Origin: Forficula auricularia
Lineage: Eukaryota; Arthropoda; Insecta; Dermaptera; Forficulidae
Direction of reading: 5' to 3'
Assembly: GCA_024734495.1 (NCBI GenBank)
Contig: JALMQS010000082.1
Coordinates: forward strand, 2,558,625-2,622,624
DNA length: 64,000 nt
Below, piece by piece: positions 10,991 to 22,059 of the stretch (positions are counted from its first letter, which is position 1; every line of letters begins with the position of its first letter). The notes under the pieces were generated by a model, which did no database searches, was not told the origin of the DNA, and saw only the letters and a program-made list of their open reading frames with translations. The position numbers were made by a program, and so were the translations under genes.

Positions 10991-11249
10991 TTGACCTTAT
11001 GATTATAGGTACCAACTAACTAGACTTCTAAAAAGTAATGTTTGAAAATGATTTTTGAGAAAAATATATTAGTATTTATATTTATTCCTTGAATTAATAT
11101 AAAATACTTTTGAAATATTTAAAAAAGAATTGTTGAAAATAGTTTAAAAAAATCAAAGAAATTATCTTTAATTTATGTTCATGTTAGATTGACATTATTA
11201 TAGGGTTACAGATTATATTGACATATTTATTCTCTATCATTTAAAGTAC

Positions 11250-11640
11250 TGTTTAAATACTAGCCCGATTCTCTTGTAGATCCCGTTTTATTTATCACGT
11301 GATTAGCCGCCGACAGATAGGGAAACATCGTTACCTAAATAATTTACTCATGTACTAGATAATACCCAAGTGTTGTTTATATACTAGAATCCGCTTTTCT
11401 TTTATATGTGTTTCCCCATTTCTCAAGGCATGCTAATCAGAGGCTTGTCCAGGGGTCATTACTTGGAGCATTAGCGTGTCGTTTGGGGAAATGGCGGAGT
11501 TGTATTGGTCGTGGCCATATACAGGGCGGACCTATCGCAGTCGACAGCCGTGACTAATGCGATCCGGGCAAGCGCGATTTCGCCACAGTACAACCTTCCA
11601 TTAACAAGTCTCTTGACATTCTTTTTTCTTCTCTCAGTCA
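11250..11640. promoter_or_regulatory. Candidate cis-regulatory block
   Basis: This is a unique, mixed-composition stretch in AT-rich DNA, with a CACGTG E-box within atcacgtgatta near 11297-11308 and a GC-richer core at 11490-11600. ORFs across it look like shadows, with no codon bias or homology that I recognise. Enhancer status is inferred from complexity and intronic position. Confidence 0.3.
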
Positions 11641-11819
11641 CTTTTTTTCCCTCTATATATTTCATTTTAAGATTTCGCTCCCTGCTGCTTTATATGTACA
11701 GTGCATGCGCGCGTGCGCTATCCTATTGGAACATATTCTTGGTCGGCTCCTTCCTTGTCTGGCTGCTGCGTCTTCGATCTAGCCTTAAAAATCTTCGTTT
11801 CTTCCTTCTCCCTTGCTTT

Positions 11820-11842
11820 ATATATATATATATATATATATA
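11820..11842. repeat. (TA)n microsatellite
   Basis: A simple (ta)n run. A similar AT run is at about 7731-7751. Confidence 0.8.
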
Positions 11843-12524
11843 TTTCACTCTTCTTGTCTTATCTTTTCTTTTTTTGCTCGCGCACTTTACTCTCTGACAC
11901 CCTCTCTCAGGGCTCTAAAAAGGCGTGAGTGGTACATTCTAAATCAAAAGTGATCTCACATTTATTTCACCCGAAGATTTATTGGATCCTATATTATTAA
12001 ATTAATTAAAATCTTGCTTTAAATAGAGTTGGCTCTTGTTTAGGATATTATTTTATCTGTATAAAAATTAATAACCTTTAAAATTAATCTTGGCGCGTTT
12101 AAAATACCTAGTGTTGGGTTTCCAATTTTAGACTCATTTTTTCAGGACTTTGAACATAATTAGCGAGAATAAATGTAGTTTGTTTGTTTATTGAATGTAG
12201 AACTCAGATAAAATCTATAAGGGGTGCCCTGAAGCTAGGTCTCAGTCTCCGCTTTGAAACTCAGACGCTACACCCTCAATTTTATATTATGAAATTCATA
12301 GAAGAGATTATAAAACAATGTTTTGCTAATTACTTGCTATAAAGTTATGGTTGTTTTTTAAATAATACTTATACCAAATTTAACCAGCCTTGTTTATATA
12401 TTTAATACGACGATATCGTCACTACATTTTTTAATTAATAAACACTTAATAAATACTTCTTTGTAGCTGGTTATTAGGTAGGTACTTGGACTTGAAATAA
12501 ATTAGAAGCTAAATTTTCAAAATG

Positions 12525-12565
12525 TTGCTACGTTTCGAAGTATATTTTTCTTCTTCCTCTGGCAA
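12525..12565 (-). ncRNA. Hammerhead-like motif, left arm of H2 (one core change)
   Basis: On the minus strand: TTGC, CAGAGGA (CTGAGGA with one substitution), A, stem II GAAG/CTTC, GAAAC, GTA, GCAA. Stem I TTGC/GCAA is perfect. The core substitution at U4 should inactivate it. Confidence 0.5.
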
Positions 12566-12879
12566 TTTTGACACATAACCTCCTCGTAATAGTAATATAC
12601 TAGTATATATAGCGGCCGCCTTCCAGCAACTTATAACCTTCAATCTTTCAAGACCTGGATCCACTTTCTATCCAATCCTTAAAACTCTTCTCATTTTCCC
12701 GATACAAATGTCCACCAGGACTACAGAGGTTGTACCTTTTTGGTGCAACTTATTCTTGTATCAATATCATTATAAAAAAAATATTCAATCTTGGCGTGTT
12801 TAAAAATACCTAGTGTTAGGTTTTCAACATTTATATATGAACTATATATTACTTATTACGAGGAGGTTACGTTTAAAAA

Positions 12880-12920
12880 TTGCCTGAGGAAGCAGAAAAA
12901 TATACTCCGAAACGTAGCAA
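12880..12920 (+). ncRNA. Hammerhead-like motif, right arm of H2
   Basis: TTGC (12880-12883), CTGAGGA (12884-12890), a degenerate stem II, GAAAC (12909-12913), GTA (12914-12916) and GCAA (12917-12920). Stem I TTGC/GCAA pairs fully. CTGAGGA satisfies the hammerhead CUGANGA consensus. Stem II is weaker than in the left arm. Confidence 0.5.
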
Positions 12921-13639
12921 CATTTTGAAAATTCAACTTCTAATTTATTTCAAGTCCAAGTACTAAATAAAATAACCAGCTTCAAAGAAAAAATTTCAAC
13001 ATGGACGATAACAACACAAACTTATTAAATACATTGTCTTTTAATCTTGTTTTTTCATTAAAACAATAAATATACAGAAACCAGTAGTGAAGATGGCAAA
13101 AACATACCTTCTAAATAAATATCCGAACACCAGTCTAGTGCTTTTTTTTTAGATTAGATAATTATAGATGGATTAGTGTTATAATATAGTAAAATAAAGA
13201 AGAGCTAAAATAAACGTGTAGATTTAGCTGTATTTACTTTTTTCAACAAATACAAATAAATAATCAATAAAATATTGTTAACACAACAAATTAATGATTG
13301 AAAAATTAATTAATTAGATTTAATTATGCTTCCCATAGTATTCTAGTCTGGTTAATCAACTCCTCTCTTGAATAATTTAAGTTTTAACCAGTAAAATAAA
13401 CTTCTTTTTTATCGAAAACCAATAATTGGTTAATAAAATTCTCTGATTAAAATTTTTATTTATTTTATGTTTAATTATTTGTTTAATGGGTGATAAGACG
13501 TTGTATCAATCTAAGAGATATTATTTCATAAATAAAATATTTTGATTCTTATAGAGAGAAAGGCGATTTTAAGCTGAAGCCAGCCAGAATCTTGACTAAT
13601 CCTGAATTGGTCCTTGAATCCTCAATAAAACGATAAATT

Positions 13640-14060
13640 ATTTAAATTAATAATTTTATCGAAAGGGGGTCAAAAGTTTCTTAAATTTAAATTTCAAATG
13701 AAAATACGGGGCAGTATTTATCGCCACAGGCCATAAATTTTTCCCTAATCCTGTGTGTGTTAGCGCCTGCCAATTTGCAGATAGGCCTCCCAACGGCCCT
13801 TGTCCGTGACGATCGGTCTGCCATCTGTCGTTCGATTTTAGAAAGCTTTCGAAAGTCTTTACTTTTCCTGGTTTCTTTTCGTTTATTCGTGAATGTATTC
13901 GGAACAATAACCTGTTGTGGTTGAGGGAGCCAAAAGTTGCTAAAAGCTTTATTAAACCCACAAATCAAGTGACCTTCGTGCTCAACCCGAGGAGGTCTGG
14001 GACATCATTTAGAAATTTCAGTGTGCTCCGTGAAAGTGAAATATTAATACCATTTTGCCG
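13640..14060. promoter_or_regulatory. Candidate cis-regulatory block
   Basis: This is unique, balanced-composition DNA. Visible sites include AACAAT (Sox-type, 13903-13908), TGTGGTT (Runx-type, 13916-13922) and CCATAAA (posterior-Hox-type, about 13729). Overlapping open frames on both strands show no recognisable protein. Enhancer status is inferred. Confidence 0.3.
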
Positions 14061-14556
14061 GATCGCGTCTCACGAATTTGGAACTGATTTGAATTTTATG
14101 AATAATCAATTAGAGTTTCTCACTCGACGACTACTGAAAAATCTATCGTCATATTTATTTTTAGTTAAAAATTTCCAACAAAAATAAATAACACTGAAAA
14201 TAATATGTATATAACAATTAAATTAAAAATACTGTCTTCTGATTAATAAATATACTATTCCTATTGTAGGGATTGGATGAGGCAGTCCAGATTCAAAACA
14301 AGAGAAATTATATCTAATTTTTCTTTGTGTAAGGATCAAAAGGAGAAAAATATTCTATTCTGGTTCAAAAACAGGGTTGCCTAATTCTATATATGTTATT
14401 TCTGTTTTATATCTAATGAAATTGTTAATATAAAAAGAAAAGAAAGAAAAATTGTTTTTGTGAATGTGCCAAATATTTTTTGAAATTTGTGTTCTGATAG
14501 TCTTCAATGGTAACGAAGAAAATAAGAAAATTTAGACGAATGACATGACTATTTGA

Positions 14557-14595
14557 AGCCCTGAAGAAGTCGGCAAAGTCGAGGAAACGTTGGCT
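14557..14595 (+). ncRNA. Hammerhead-like motif with AGCC/GGCT stem I
   Basis: AGCC (14557-14560), CTGAAGA (14561-14567), an imperfect stem II (TCGGC/GTCGA, loop AAA), GAAAC (14584-14588), GTT (14589-14591), GGCT (14592-14595). Stem I pairs perfectly. The base pair nearest the core in stem II is disrupted. Confidence 0.55.
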
Positions 14596-15014
14596 GATAA
14601 ATAAAAAAGTCACATATAAAAACTAGTCCTTATTTTCCTAATATAAACTTTCAAATTAATACAAATTATGGACGGAAATGATAAGAATACTAATTATTAA
14701 AGTTGGTATCGAGAAATAAGGACTATATTTTTAATCAAATAATTTTTATTTTGTTCCCAACGTTTGATCAATTTTGTTGACTTCTTCAGGGCTCTAAAAA
14801 GTGAGAAGGCCTCAATTATTATTATTTGCATAAAAATATAGTCCTTATTTCCCGATACCAACTTTGATAATTTAATCGATGGACATAACTAATCAAAATA
14901 ATTATATCTAATCAGATGTCATTTAATTAGACACATTATTTTTTCTCTCTTTATTTTTTTTCAAAAGCCGAAGTGAAGATTTGGAGGTTTTTTCTCTCTT
15001 TCCTGGGTTTTTCT

Positions 15015-15062
15015 CTCCCCTGAAGAAGGAGGGAAAACCTCCGAAACGTCCTTTTGAAAAAA
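15015..15062 (+). ncRNA. Hammerhead-like motif with perfect GGAGG/CCTCC stem II
   Basis: CTGAAGA (15020-15026), one A, GGAGG (15028-15032), loop GAAAA, CCTCC (15038-15042), GAAAC (15043-15047), GTC (15048-15050). Stem I next to the core does not pair well; a distal TTTTTC/GAAAAA pairing is possible. Confidence 0.5.
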
Positions 15063-15559
15063 TATAAAAGCTTTATCTAATTAAAATGACATCTTATTAG
15101 ATATAATTTACTTTTTTGAATCTGGAATGCCTCATCCAAATCCTGCAATATTAATTTACCAATCCGTCTCCGAAAACTATTTATTTCAAACTTATAAATA
15201 TTTATATTATTTGAGAATGTCATTGAGAACTGATTGTAATCTTCTCAAGTAGTAAATTCAAATTATGTATAAAATTCCATTAAAAATCTTTTGTGACATA
15301 TTTATATTAACCAAAAGATAAAGGCAAAGTTTTTGAAACCTATAAATAAAAATATTACTATTAAGCAGAAGATACAATCTAAAGAAAAAACAAAGAAACC
15401 TTCGAATTTCATTTTTTCTTTGGACTCTTCATCTTTAACTAATTCCTTACGATCTTTGTCAGAATACCACTTTAAATATTTAATAGTATACCAACAGATA
15501 AAAGTTTTTTTTGATTTTAAATTAAAAGTAAAATCAAATTAGTACCTACATAATATTCT

Positions 15560-16235
15560 AAAAAAGCGCCCCCAGATAAGCTCACGGGGGAAGTGAAACT
15601 TTAATTTTAAAACCCACTAATAGTTAATGACAAATAACATTTATTAAAAATTAGGAAATTTAAATTATTAATAATTCTGTTGAGCAAGCAATGTAGCCAT
15701 CATTATTATTATCCTAAACACTCTCACCAAAGATCCAATCAATTATTTAAATTATTATTTTATAACCCACTAATTAATTGTTTATGAAAAATGAAATTAG
15801 AAAATTAAAATGATTAATTGTCTCTTATTTCCCATCTATTGAGACATTTCCCCTTTATTGTAACTACAAAATTCAAACAGATACTTACGTTGCTAAAGAA
15901 GTTTCACTTCAATTGTAAATTAAAAGTTAAATCAAATTATGACATATTCTAAAAAAGGTGTGAACCTCATCCATATAAGCTCACGGAGGAAGTGAAACTT
16001 TAATTTAAAAACCCACTAATAGTTCATGACAAATAAAATTTATTAAAAATCATCGAAATCGGTCCACATGGTAAATTGTTTATGACAAATAAAAATTTAT
16101 AAAATTTTGAAATTTAAATTATTAATTTAAAATCAGGGCTTGTCTCTTATTTCCCCTCTATTGAGTCATTTCCCATTTATTGTAACTAAAGTACTCAAAC
16201 ATGCAGATAGGTCGCTAAAGAAGTTTCACTTCAAA
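15560..16235. repeat. Tandem duplication of a roughly 390-bp unit
   Basis: Two units, about 15560-15910 and 15955-16235, share in order: a gctcacgg(g/a)gg block, gaagtgaaactttaat, the reverse of the 65-bp unit of 8270-8880, tgtctcttatttccc, ttgagacatttcccttta-like sequence and ctaaagaagtttcacttc. The second unit contains an extra catcgaaatcggtccacatgg that resembles the fragment at 46.7 kb. Non-coding. Confidence 0.6.
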
Positions 16236-16371
16236 AAAATTAGACTCCTTAATATACCTGGTAGTTAGAATGAATAGGCCAAAAAGAAAATGATCGTTTT
16301 CCTTCTTACACTCAAATTTTATTTTTTATTTATAAATCGATGCTCAAAAGTTGTTTTTCTTTTTTTTCCAG

Positions 16372-16540
16372 ATGGGGTCAGACAGGTTCTTGGCCCTACG
16401 GCCCTCGCGCCCCTGGGGTAGCCGGCGAGTGGATTTCCACAGACGCTTCTCGATTTAGTGATCCAAACCGGACTACAGTGTTGTGCGTACCTGAACCAGT
16501 GACTCACTCCTCAAGAAATTCGATGAGCTTATATACATAG
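16372..16540 (+). CDS. ara: Possible alternative C-terminal exon of the Iroquois gene
   Basis: A pyrimidine tract and CCAG precede 16372. Joining 6557 directly to 16372 makes an AGA codon and then a 55-residue open frame from WGQTGSWPYG to NSMSLYT with a stop at 16538-16540. The acceptor also suits the donor at 6735, in which case this sequence is 3' UTR. The 16375-16440 part is GC-rich against an AT-rich background, suggesting constraint. I know of no family match for this tail, so coding status is uncertain; its use as a transcribed exon is more likely than its translation. Confidence 0.35.
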
Positions 16541-17467
16541 ACAGTGTGAAATGAGAGAGGACAGTGGACGAAAAAAAAGTTAAACGAGCCAATATGGGCA
16601 ATGTGCAAAGCAAAATTCGATGTAAATACGTAAATAATAATATTCTGTCTTTGTGTTAATAAAAGTGATTATTATTTTAGAAAAAAAAACACAAGTTCAA
16701 TGGTGCGGGATTTTCAAGATGGTTTTATAATTATGATTTGTTAAGTTATGGAGAAAATAAATAAGTAAATACCAATTGGGAAAGAGCAAACACAGGTACC
16801 AACCAATACCACATCACAAAATTCATTTTTAAGTTTTTCGAGCCCCTAATGTATAATGCAGAATGTCCCCCACAGTGTGTGTATTCAGTAAATTATTGTA
16901 AATATCCAAACAAGAAAGCAACTTTGTAGGTAATTTCTATTTGCTAATTAATAATATATAACAGAAAAATACAGTAATGTCACGCTATTAACATAGACCT
17001 ATATATTTGTTGTTGTCCCTTAATAATTATTATATCTTTCAAAAAAAAATATAAAAAATATATATATAAATAAAAATTCACCAATTCACTCAACAACCAA
17101 TATTATTGCATTCACAAAGCAGATATAAAAAACATGCAAATAATAGATTTTAGTCGGATCTATATCTTTACAAAAATCATTATAATTTTACAGGCAACTT
17201 TTTCTTATACAGAATTTTCTATTTTTAATTAGTGATGAATTTCTCTTACTATAGGATTTACTACTAGAATTGGGATACGTTGGCTCTGCGCCCAACAGGG
17301 TACATACACACTCTCTCCCTTTTCTCGAGATACGAATTTAAGTATACCAAGATATAACAAAAATGAATAGTTTTTATGAATCTGCATTTATTTGTCTGTG
17401 ATAATCAAAAAAACAAAAAATAAAAAAAAAATATAAATAAAATATAAAAAATATAAAATTTAAATAA

Positions 17468-18097
17468 CACTGGTCGGCAAAACTTTGTAACCGTAAACCT
17501 AACAATGAATTCTAGTAGAGTTTTATACACTGATTATCATGCAATTTTGGAATTTTTTATAACACGTCAGAGTTTTGAGGTATTATTGGTCAAAATAACA
17601 AAAAGGGCCATTTTGACCTATTTTTAAGTCCCATTAGATAATAAACAGCAATATTTGAAATCAAAATATTTTGTAGGCGTAATAGAGAACGGCTTCCTCT
17701 TTGATTTTCAAATCACCACTTGTTTTTAGCTCAATTAGAACTCGAGTTATAACTAAAATACTAAAACTACGTGATTATAAAAAATAATAAACATAGATAA
17801 AAACATATGGTCTTGGTTTTTTAGTTATAACTCGAGTTCTAATCGAAGTATAAGCAAGTGGTAATTTGAAAATCAAAGAGGAACCTGTTTTCTATTACAT
17901 CAACAAATTTGATTTCAAATATTGCTGTTCTCGAAAATAAGGTCAAAATGGCCTTTTTGGTCAATTTTACCGGTAATATCTCAAAACTCTGACGAGTTGT
18001 AACAAATCTGGAAATGATAATCAGCGTATAATACTCGACTGGAATCCATTGTTAAGTTTACGATTAAAAATTTATTTTTAATTTTTGCCGAGCAGTG
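17468..18097. mobile_element. CACTG-ended foldback transposon (630 bp)
   Basis: Both ends match: CACTGGTCGGCAAAA at the left and TTTTTGCCGAGCAGTG at the right. The direct repeat TAA lies on each side (17465-17467 and 18098-18100). The arms, about 300 bp each, are inverted copies through most of their length and meet near 17785. CACT(A/G) ends and a 3-bp duplication suit the CACTA group, though a relative such as Chapaev cannot be excluded. No transposase is present. Confidence 0.75.
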
Positions 18098-18457
18098 TAA
18101 TTAATATATTTGGGCTCAAAATTTTTATTCTCAAATACAAGAAAAAAAAATAGAAAAAAAAAGATACAGCAGATTTACAAATAGAAACTATTCATTCTAG
18201 ATCAAACAATCAATAATGTTTCCACACTTTCCTCTTTTAAATATCCTATTCAGAGATATTGTATCATTTTTCTTCAAAAAAAAAAAAAAATATAATTGTT
18301 ATAATTTCGTTGTATTTTTTAATATTATAATTATGTTGTTGTGTATAATAAATATAAATAAAAAAAATGAATTTTAAGAATCGAATGAATAAATAAATAA
18401 CGAAAAAAAATAAATAAAAAAATATAATAAAAAAAATAAATAAAATATTTTTCTCTG

Positions 18458-18567
18458 TAACATTATTATTATTATTATTATTGTCATTAATAAAATTTAT
18501 TATTATTAATAATAATTCCATGTAAATTTTGTTTGTAAATAGCTAAGTGTGAATAGAGTAATCACGG

Positions 18568-18598
<31 letters not shown>

Positions 18599-18660
18599 TT
18601 GTCTATTTGATTAAATAAAAAATATTCAATAGATTTTTTTATATATTTTTCCCTGGTGAT
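18458..18660. repeat. ATT/TTA microsatellites
   Basis: Simple repeats of three bases occur at about 18458-18481 and 18572-18600, separated by AT-rich sequence. Confidence 0.75.
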
Positions 18661-19328
18661 TTTCATTTTCATTTTATTACTATTGTTTTTTTTTTTTTTT
18701 TATTTCTTCTCCTGAAACAAGCGCACAAGCGAGCGAATGACTTGAAACCTGTCTATATATCTCCTGGTCGTTTGTTGTTGTTGTTTTTTGTTTGTCTCCG
18801 AACCATTCGGTTTTTTTTTCTTCCAAGACACTACCTTCGCCCACTACAAGTTTTTTTTTTTCTTTCTTTCCTCCAGAAGAGTGAGTATAGACGACATCCC
18901 TCGCCGCCATCCTCATCGAATATTCACCTCTCGACACCTTCGCTTAATTAATAGAAATTAATCAGTCAAATCTTTGCAAATGGTCTTGTCCATTTAGTTG
19001 TTGTTGGTAGTTGGATAATATTTTGCACGAACCAACTACTTATCAGATAAACTTGGAATTGTTTACGGCCACTATGACAACTGCCTTATCATCTCGAGAG
19101 GAGTAGAAAATAAAACATTCTCAATCTTAAGGCGTATAAAATTCAATCTACAATCCAGACTCCATCGAATTCAACATACAGTAATCTTTTTCCGTTGAAT
19201 TTCCAGTGATGGATTTACGTTTAGGCTCTAAAACTTTAGAGGCTGCAGAATTTAAAAATCGATTTGGCTTAGTTTTGTCCCGATTTTATAAACAAATTTC
19301 AGTAAAATATTTATAATCTTATATTATT

Positions 19329-19672
19329 AAATAAATTTATAATTTTTCTCATTAATATATCAAAGAATAATTGATATATTAACGAGAATTGTTTTGACCG
19401 CGCTTTTTGAAAAATATATATATCGCTAGACTACTGCGGATGATGCTATTGGAGTCTGCAAAGTTTTAAGTCTGGACCAAGAGAGAAAAAGATGTAACAG
19501 ATGAAAAAATGGATCACATCTTGGTCCAGGCTTAAGACTCCGCAGACTCCAATAGCATCATCCGCAGTAGTCTCGCGATATATATCTTTTTCAAAAAGCG
19601 CAGTCAAAACAATTCTCGTTAATATATCAATTATTCTTTGATATATTAATGAAAAAATTATAAATTTATTTA
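19329..19672. repeat. Long near-perfect hairpin (about 153-bp arms)
   Basis: Arms 19329-19481 and 19520-19672 are inverted copies with few changes, around a 38-nt loop. Shared blocks include gattgatgatgct-like, ctccaatagcatcatccgca and tcaaaacaattctcgttaat. A transcript would fold into a long duplex. No flanking duplication is obvious; it could be a foldback MITE or an hpRNA-type locus. Confidence 0.75.
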
Positions 19673-20556
19673 ACATCATTATTTCAAGTTAGAAATATAT
19701 AAGTTCAGATATTATTTTCACTCAATATTTGACAAAAATCACCTACAATTGATTCGCGATTGAATCAAATGTAGGAAACATTCGATTTATATTATTAGGT
19801 GAGCAATTCTTGTATATATAGGTATATATAGAATCGGTTTCTCGAAAACTGCTCTAACGGTTTGGATGAAATTCACGGGTAAGTGGGTTTTTGTGTTGAC
19901 AATTCGATCTGTCTCATCTTCGGCTAAGTTGTTTTTGATGGTTTTTTTGTTAATTTAAATAATTATTCACAGTTGGTTGCCTCGATAAAAATATATAATT
20001 ACATTTTTATTCAATTTCCTTTTAATAAAATTAATTGGCTTTTTTTATTTTATATTCCACTAATAGATCATTACAAATATTATTATATATTAGAATTTGC
20101 CAATATTTTTCGTATTTTTCTATAAAATAATTTATTAGAAAATCAATTTCATTCACTTAAAAAATCCGACAATTCGAAGGATCGTACCACCATTTTCAGG
20201 ATTTAAAAGGGTCAACGAAAGAACCTCGGTGTATATTAATATTATTTTTAATTGCAATTACATTCAAAAGCTTTGTGGCCAGTGATACTTCTTAATGATG
20301 GCCATAGCAGGCGTAAACGTTGGTCAAAATATAATTTAAGTTTTATTTCAATTTTATTTTATTTTGGCTGCGATTAAAAATCGACCTTTTTAACTGATTT
20401 TAAAATTAAAAATAATATTAATATATCGGTTTTAACTGAATTAAAAAATTACCGAGCATCCCTTGGAGTTCCAGGTACTATTTATTAAACAAAAATTTTC
20501 TTAAGAATTTTTTTTTAAACACACGATATCTATATTTTTAAAACTAATTTTTTTTA

Positions 20557-20975
20557 CAGTAGAACCTCGATAATCCGGCATACTTGAGGATCTGCCAAAG
20601 CCGGATTACCGATTTTGCCGGATTATTGAGGTCTTTTAAAAAAACTTACTTGAACAAGGAAATATGTCAGTAATAACAATTTAAAGATCAAAAACAAGTA
20701 CTTTATTTACAAACTAACTAACATAAGGTATAAACAGTAAATATGTAGGTATTTCACTTCAAATGAGTTTTTATGGACACTGGCTTAAATTTCAATGTTC
20801 AATCAGCAATGTTGAGGGGCTCGCTGGACCGGCATTCACTCTAGACAGGTTAGCTTCAATTTCCGAGAGTATTTCAAACTGTGCACTGAGCAAGCACTAA
20901 TTCTTTCGAATTAAAAAATCGATTTCCTACGCTTGCCGGACAATCGAGTCTGCCGGATTATCGAGGTTCTATTTT
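20557..20975. mobile_element. pogo/Tigger-type DNA transposon remnant
   Basis: The left end after TA reads CAGTAGAACCTCGATAATCC and the right end is its complement with small changes (ccggattatcgaggttct, 20953-20970). This CTCGATAATCCGG terminus is characteristic of pogo/Tigger elements. At about 420 bp it is too short for a transposase, and no intact frame remains. Confidence 0.72.
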
Positions 20976-21460
20976 GTTTATTGGGCCTCCGAGAAGCGGG
21001 CCGCCTCTTACAAAGATAAAAGACAATTATATAAATTTATTTACAAGCTTTTCACACTTTCAGCTTCAGAATAAATTAATTCAGATCCAGAGCGGGTGGC
21101 TGAGAGAGCCAGGATTAATCCTGACTCACATTTCACATTTCTTTTTTTATTTGTATTTACAAAAAGATAATCATACGCCACCCGCTCTATATGTTCTCCT
21201 GCTGAAAGTGTAAAAATTAAGGAGAGATCCCCTCATCGCCCTATATGTCAAATCGTTTATTGTTTTTTGGGTTATACCCAGGGCGACGAGGGACTCCACC
21301 GCTTTATGCCACCACACTCCCTTACACGAGAGTGTGATGGCCTCGACCCTGACCGAGCCCGCCCCGACGCCAAATCGCTCCGCAATATTATCCACCAGAC
21401 TGGAGTTGCCCCTATATTTTTCTTTTTTGTTTCGGTGGGCAACACCCAGTCCTTATAGAT
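20976..21460. repeat. Unclassified repeat with gggcctccgag terminus
   Basis: The block tttattgggcctccgagaag with cctcttacaaagataaa (20978-21022) recurs in reverse at 22390-22440, and gctgaaagtgtaaa at 21200-21215 is related to 22360-22378. The 21220-21450 part is GC-richer and unique. No protein recognised. Confidence 0.4.
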
Positions 21461-22059
21461 AATATTAATAGATTATGAAAGCTAAAATTTATATGAACTT
21501 AAATAGCCAAAAATATTTATTCTTTCCCGGTTAAAAAGTGAAATATTAATTTTCCATATATAATTTTATTTTTTTTATTTATAGTTAGATTAATTTCACT
21601 ATGTAGGGCGGCCCCAAATAACTTCTAATATTTTTTTTCAATTTTTGAATGAAAATGACGTCAATTTACAGATATTGAAAATCTTTTTAGTAATAGTTTA
21701 CAAGAGTGAGACTCCACCTATTTTTGTCTATAAAAGAGTAATTCTTCTTTAAAAAATTTAAGATTTTATAAATTATTTTTCATATTTAATTGACGAATCA
21801 ATAAAAGGATTAAAAAAAAAATATAATAATTTGAAAACGAAAAAAAAGTACCTATACAGAACATAAGTTATTGATGAAAGATTATTAAAAAATTCTATGA
21901 CCCTGATTATTAATTACACTGAAAATTAGTAATTATAAAAGCAAGGCAAATGTTTACAAATAGCGTTATTTTTCCTACTTTATTTCCACTAAAGTTATTG
22001 TTTTTGGATATAATAAAAAAAGTAATTTTAGTCCATAATTTCTAAAAGTACATCGAAAA

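Larger units (their letters stand above)
12485..12963. mobile_element. Palindromic element with two hammerhead-like arms (family H2)
   Basis: The left arm (12485-12600) and right arm (12849-12963) are inverted copies beginning at ttggacttgaaataaatta and meeting near the cctcctcgtaat sequence. Each arm holds a ribozyme-like core: the right (12880-12920) has an intact CTGAGGA, the left (12525-12565) has a better stem II. The interior contains a stretch related, in reverse, to 42630-42690. A direct repeat around tacctagtgtt lies at about 12105 and 12810. No coding capacity. Confidence 0.65.
14268..15150. mobile_element. Composite palindromic element with hammerhead-like cores (family H3)
   Basis: The outer ends are inverted: ggatgaggcagtccagattc at about 14273 faces gaatctggaatgcctcatcc near 15118-15137. 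Inside is a second palindrome whose arms (14700-14733 and 14833-14867) share agttggtatcgagaaataag. Ribozyme-like cores lie at 14557-14595 (+), about 14757-14812 (-, decayed) and 15020-15050 (+). The terminal gatgaggcagtcca is shared with the element at 44811-45152. This looks like one Penelope-like or retrozyme-type copy inserted in another. Confidence 0.55.
6735..16371 (+). other. Probable long 3'-UTR intron of the Iroquois gene
   Basis: It runs from the consensus donor GTAAGT at 6735 to the pyrimidine-rich acceptor ending CCAG at 16371. Transcripts are needed to prove this pairing. It holds a SINE, palindromic hammerhead-like elements, tandem repeats and several unique blocks that may be enhancers. 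No coding exon is recognised inside. Confidence 0.55.
16541..18700 (+). other. Likely 3' UTR and transcript end of the Iroquois gene
   Basis: AATAAA at 16658-16663 is the first poly(A) signal; others follow near 16757 and 18615. Pumilio-type sites TGTAAATA are visible at 16621-16628, 16897-16904 and 18534-18541. A foldback transposon (17468-18097) interrupts this stretch, and 18280-18660 is dominated by A/T and ATT microsatellites. How far the transcript really extends cannot be told from sequence. Confidence 0.4.

Noticed and set aside
13656..13968. Two overlapping minus-strand frames of about 100 codons
   Set aside because: No recognisable protein, two frames open at once, and the DNA looks regulatory in composition.
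18680..18951. Open frames on both strands near 18.8 kb
   Set aside because: Low-complexity T-rich DNA gives Phe/Leu and Lys runs; no splice or homology support.
20280..20335. Hammerhead-like taatgatggcc...gtaaacgttgg
   Set aside because: Core bases are changed at several positions; only a vague resemblance remains.
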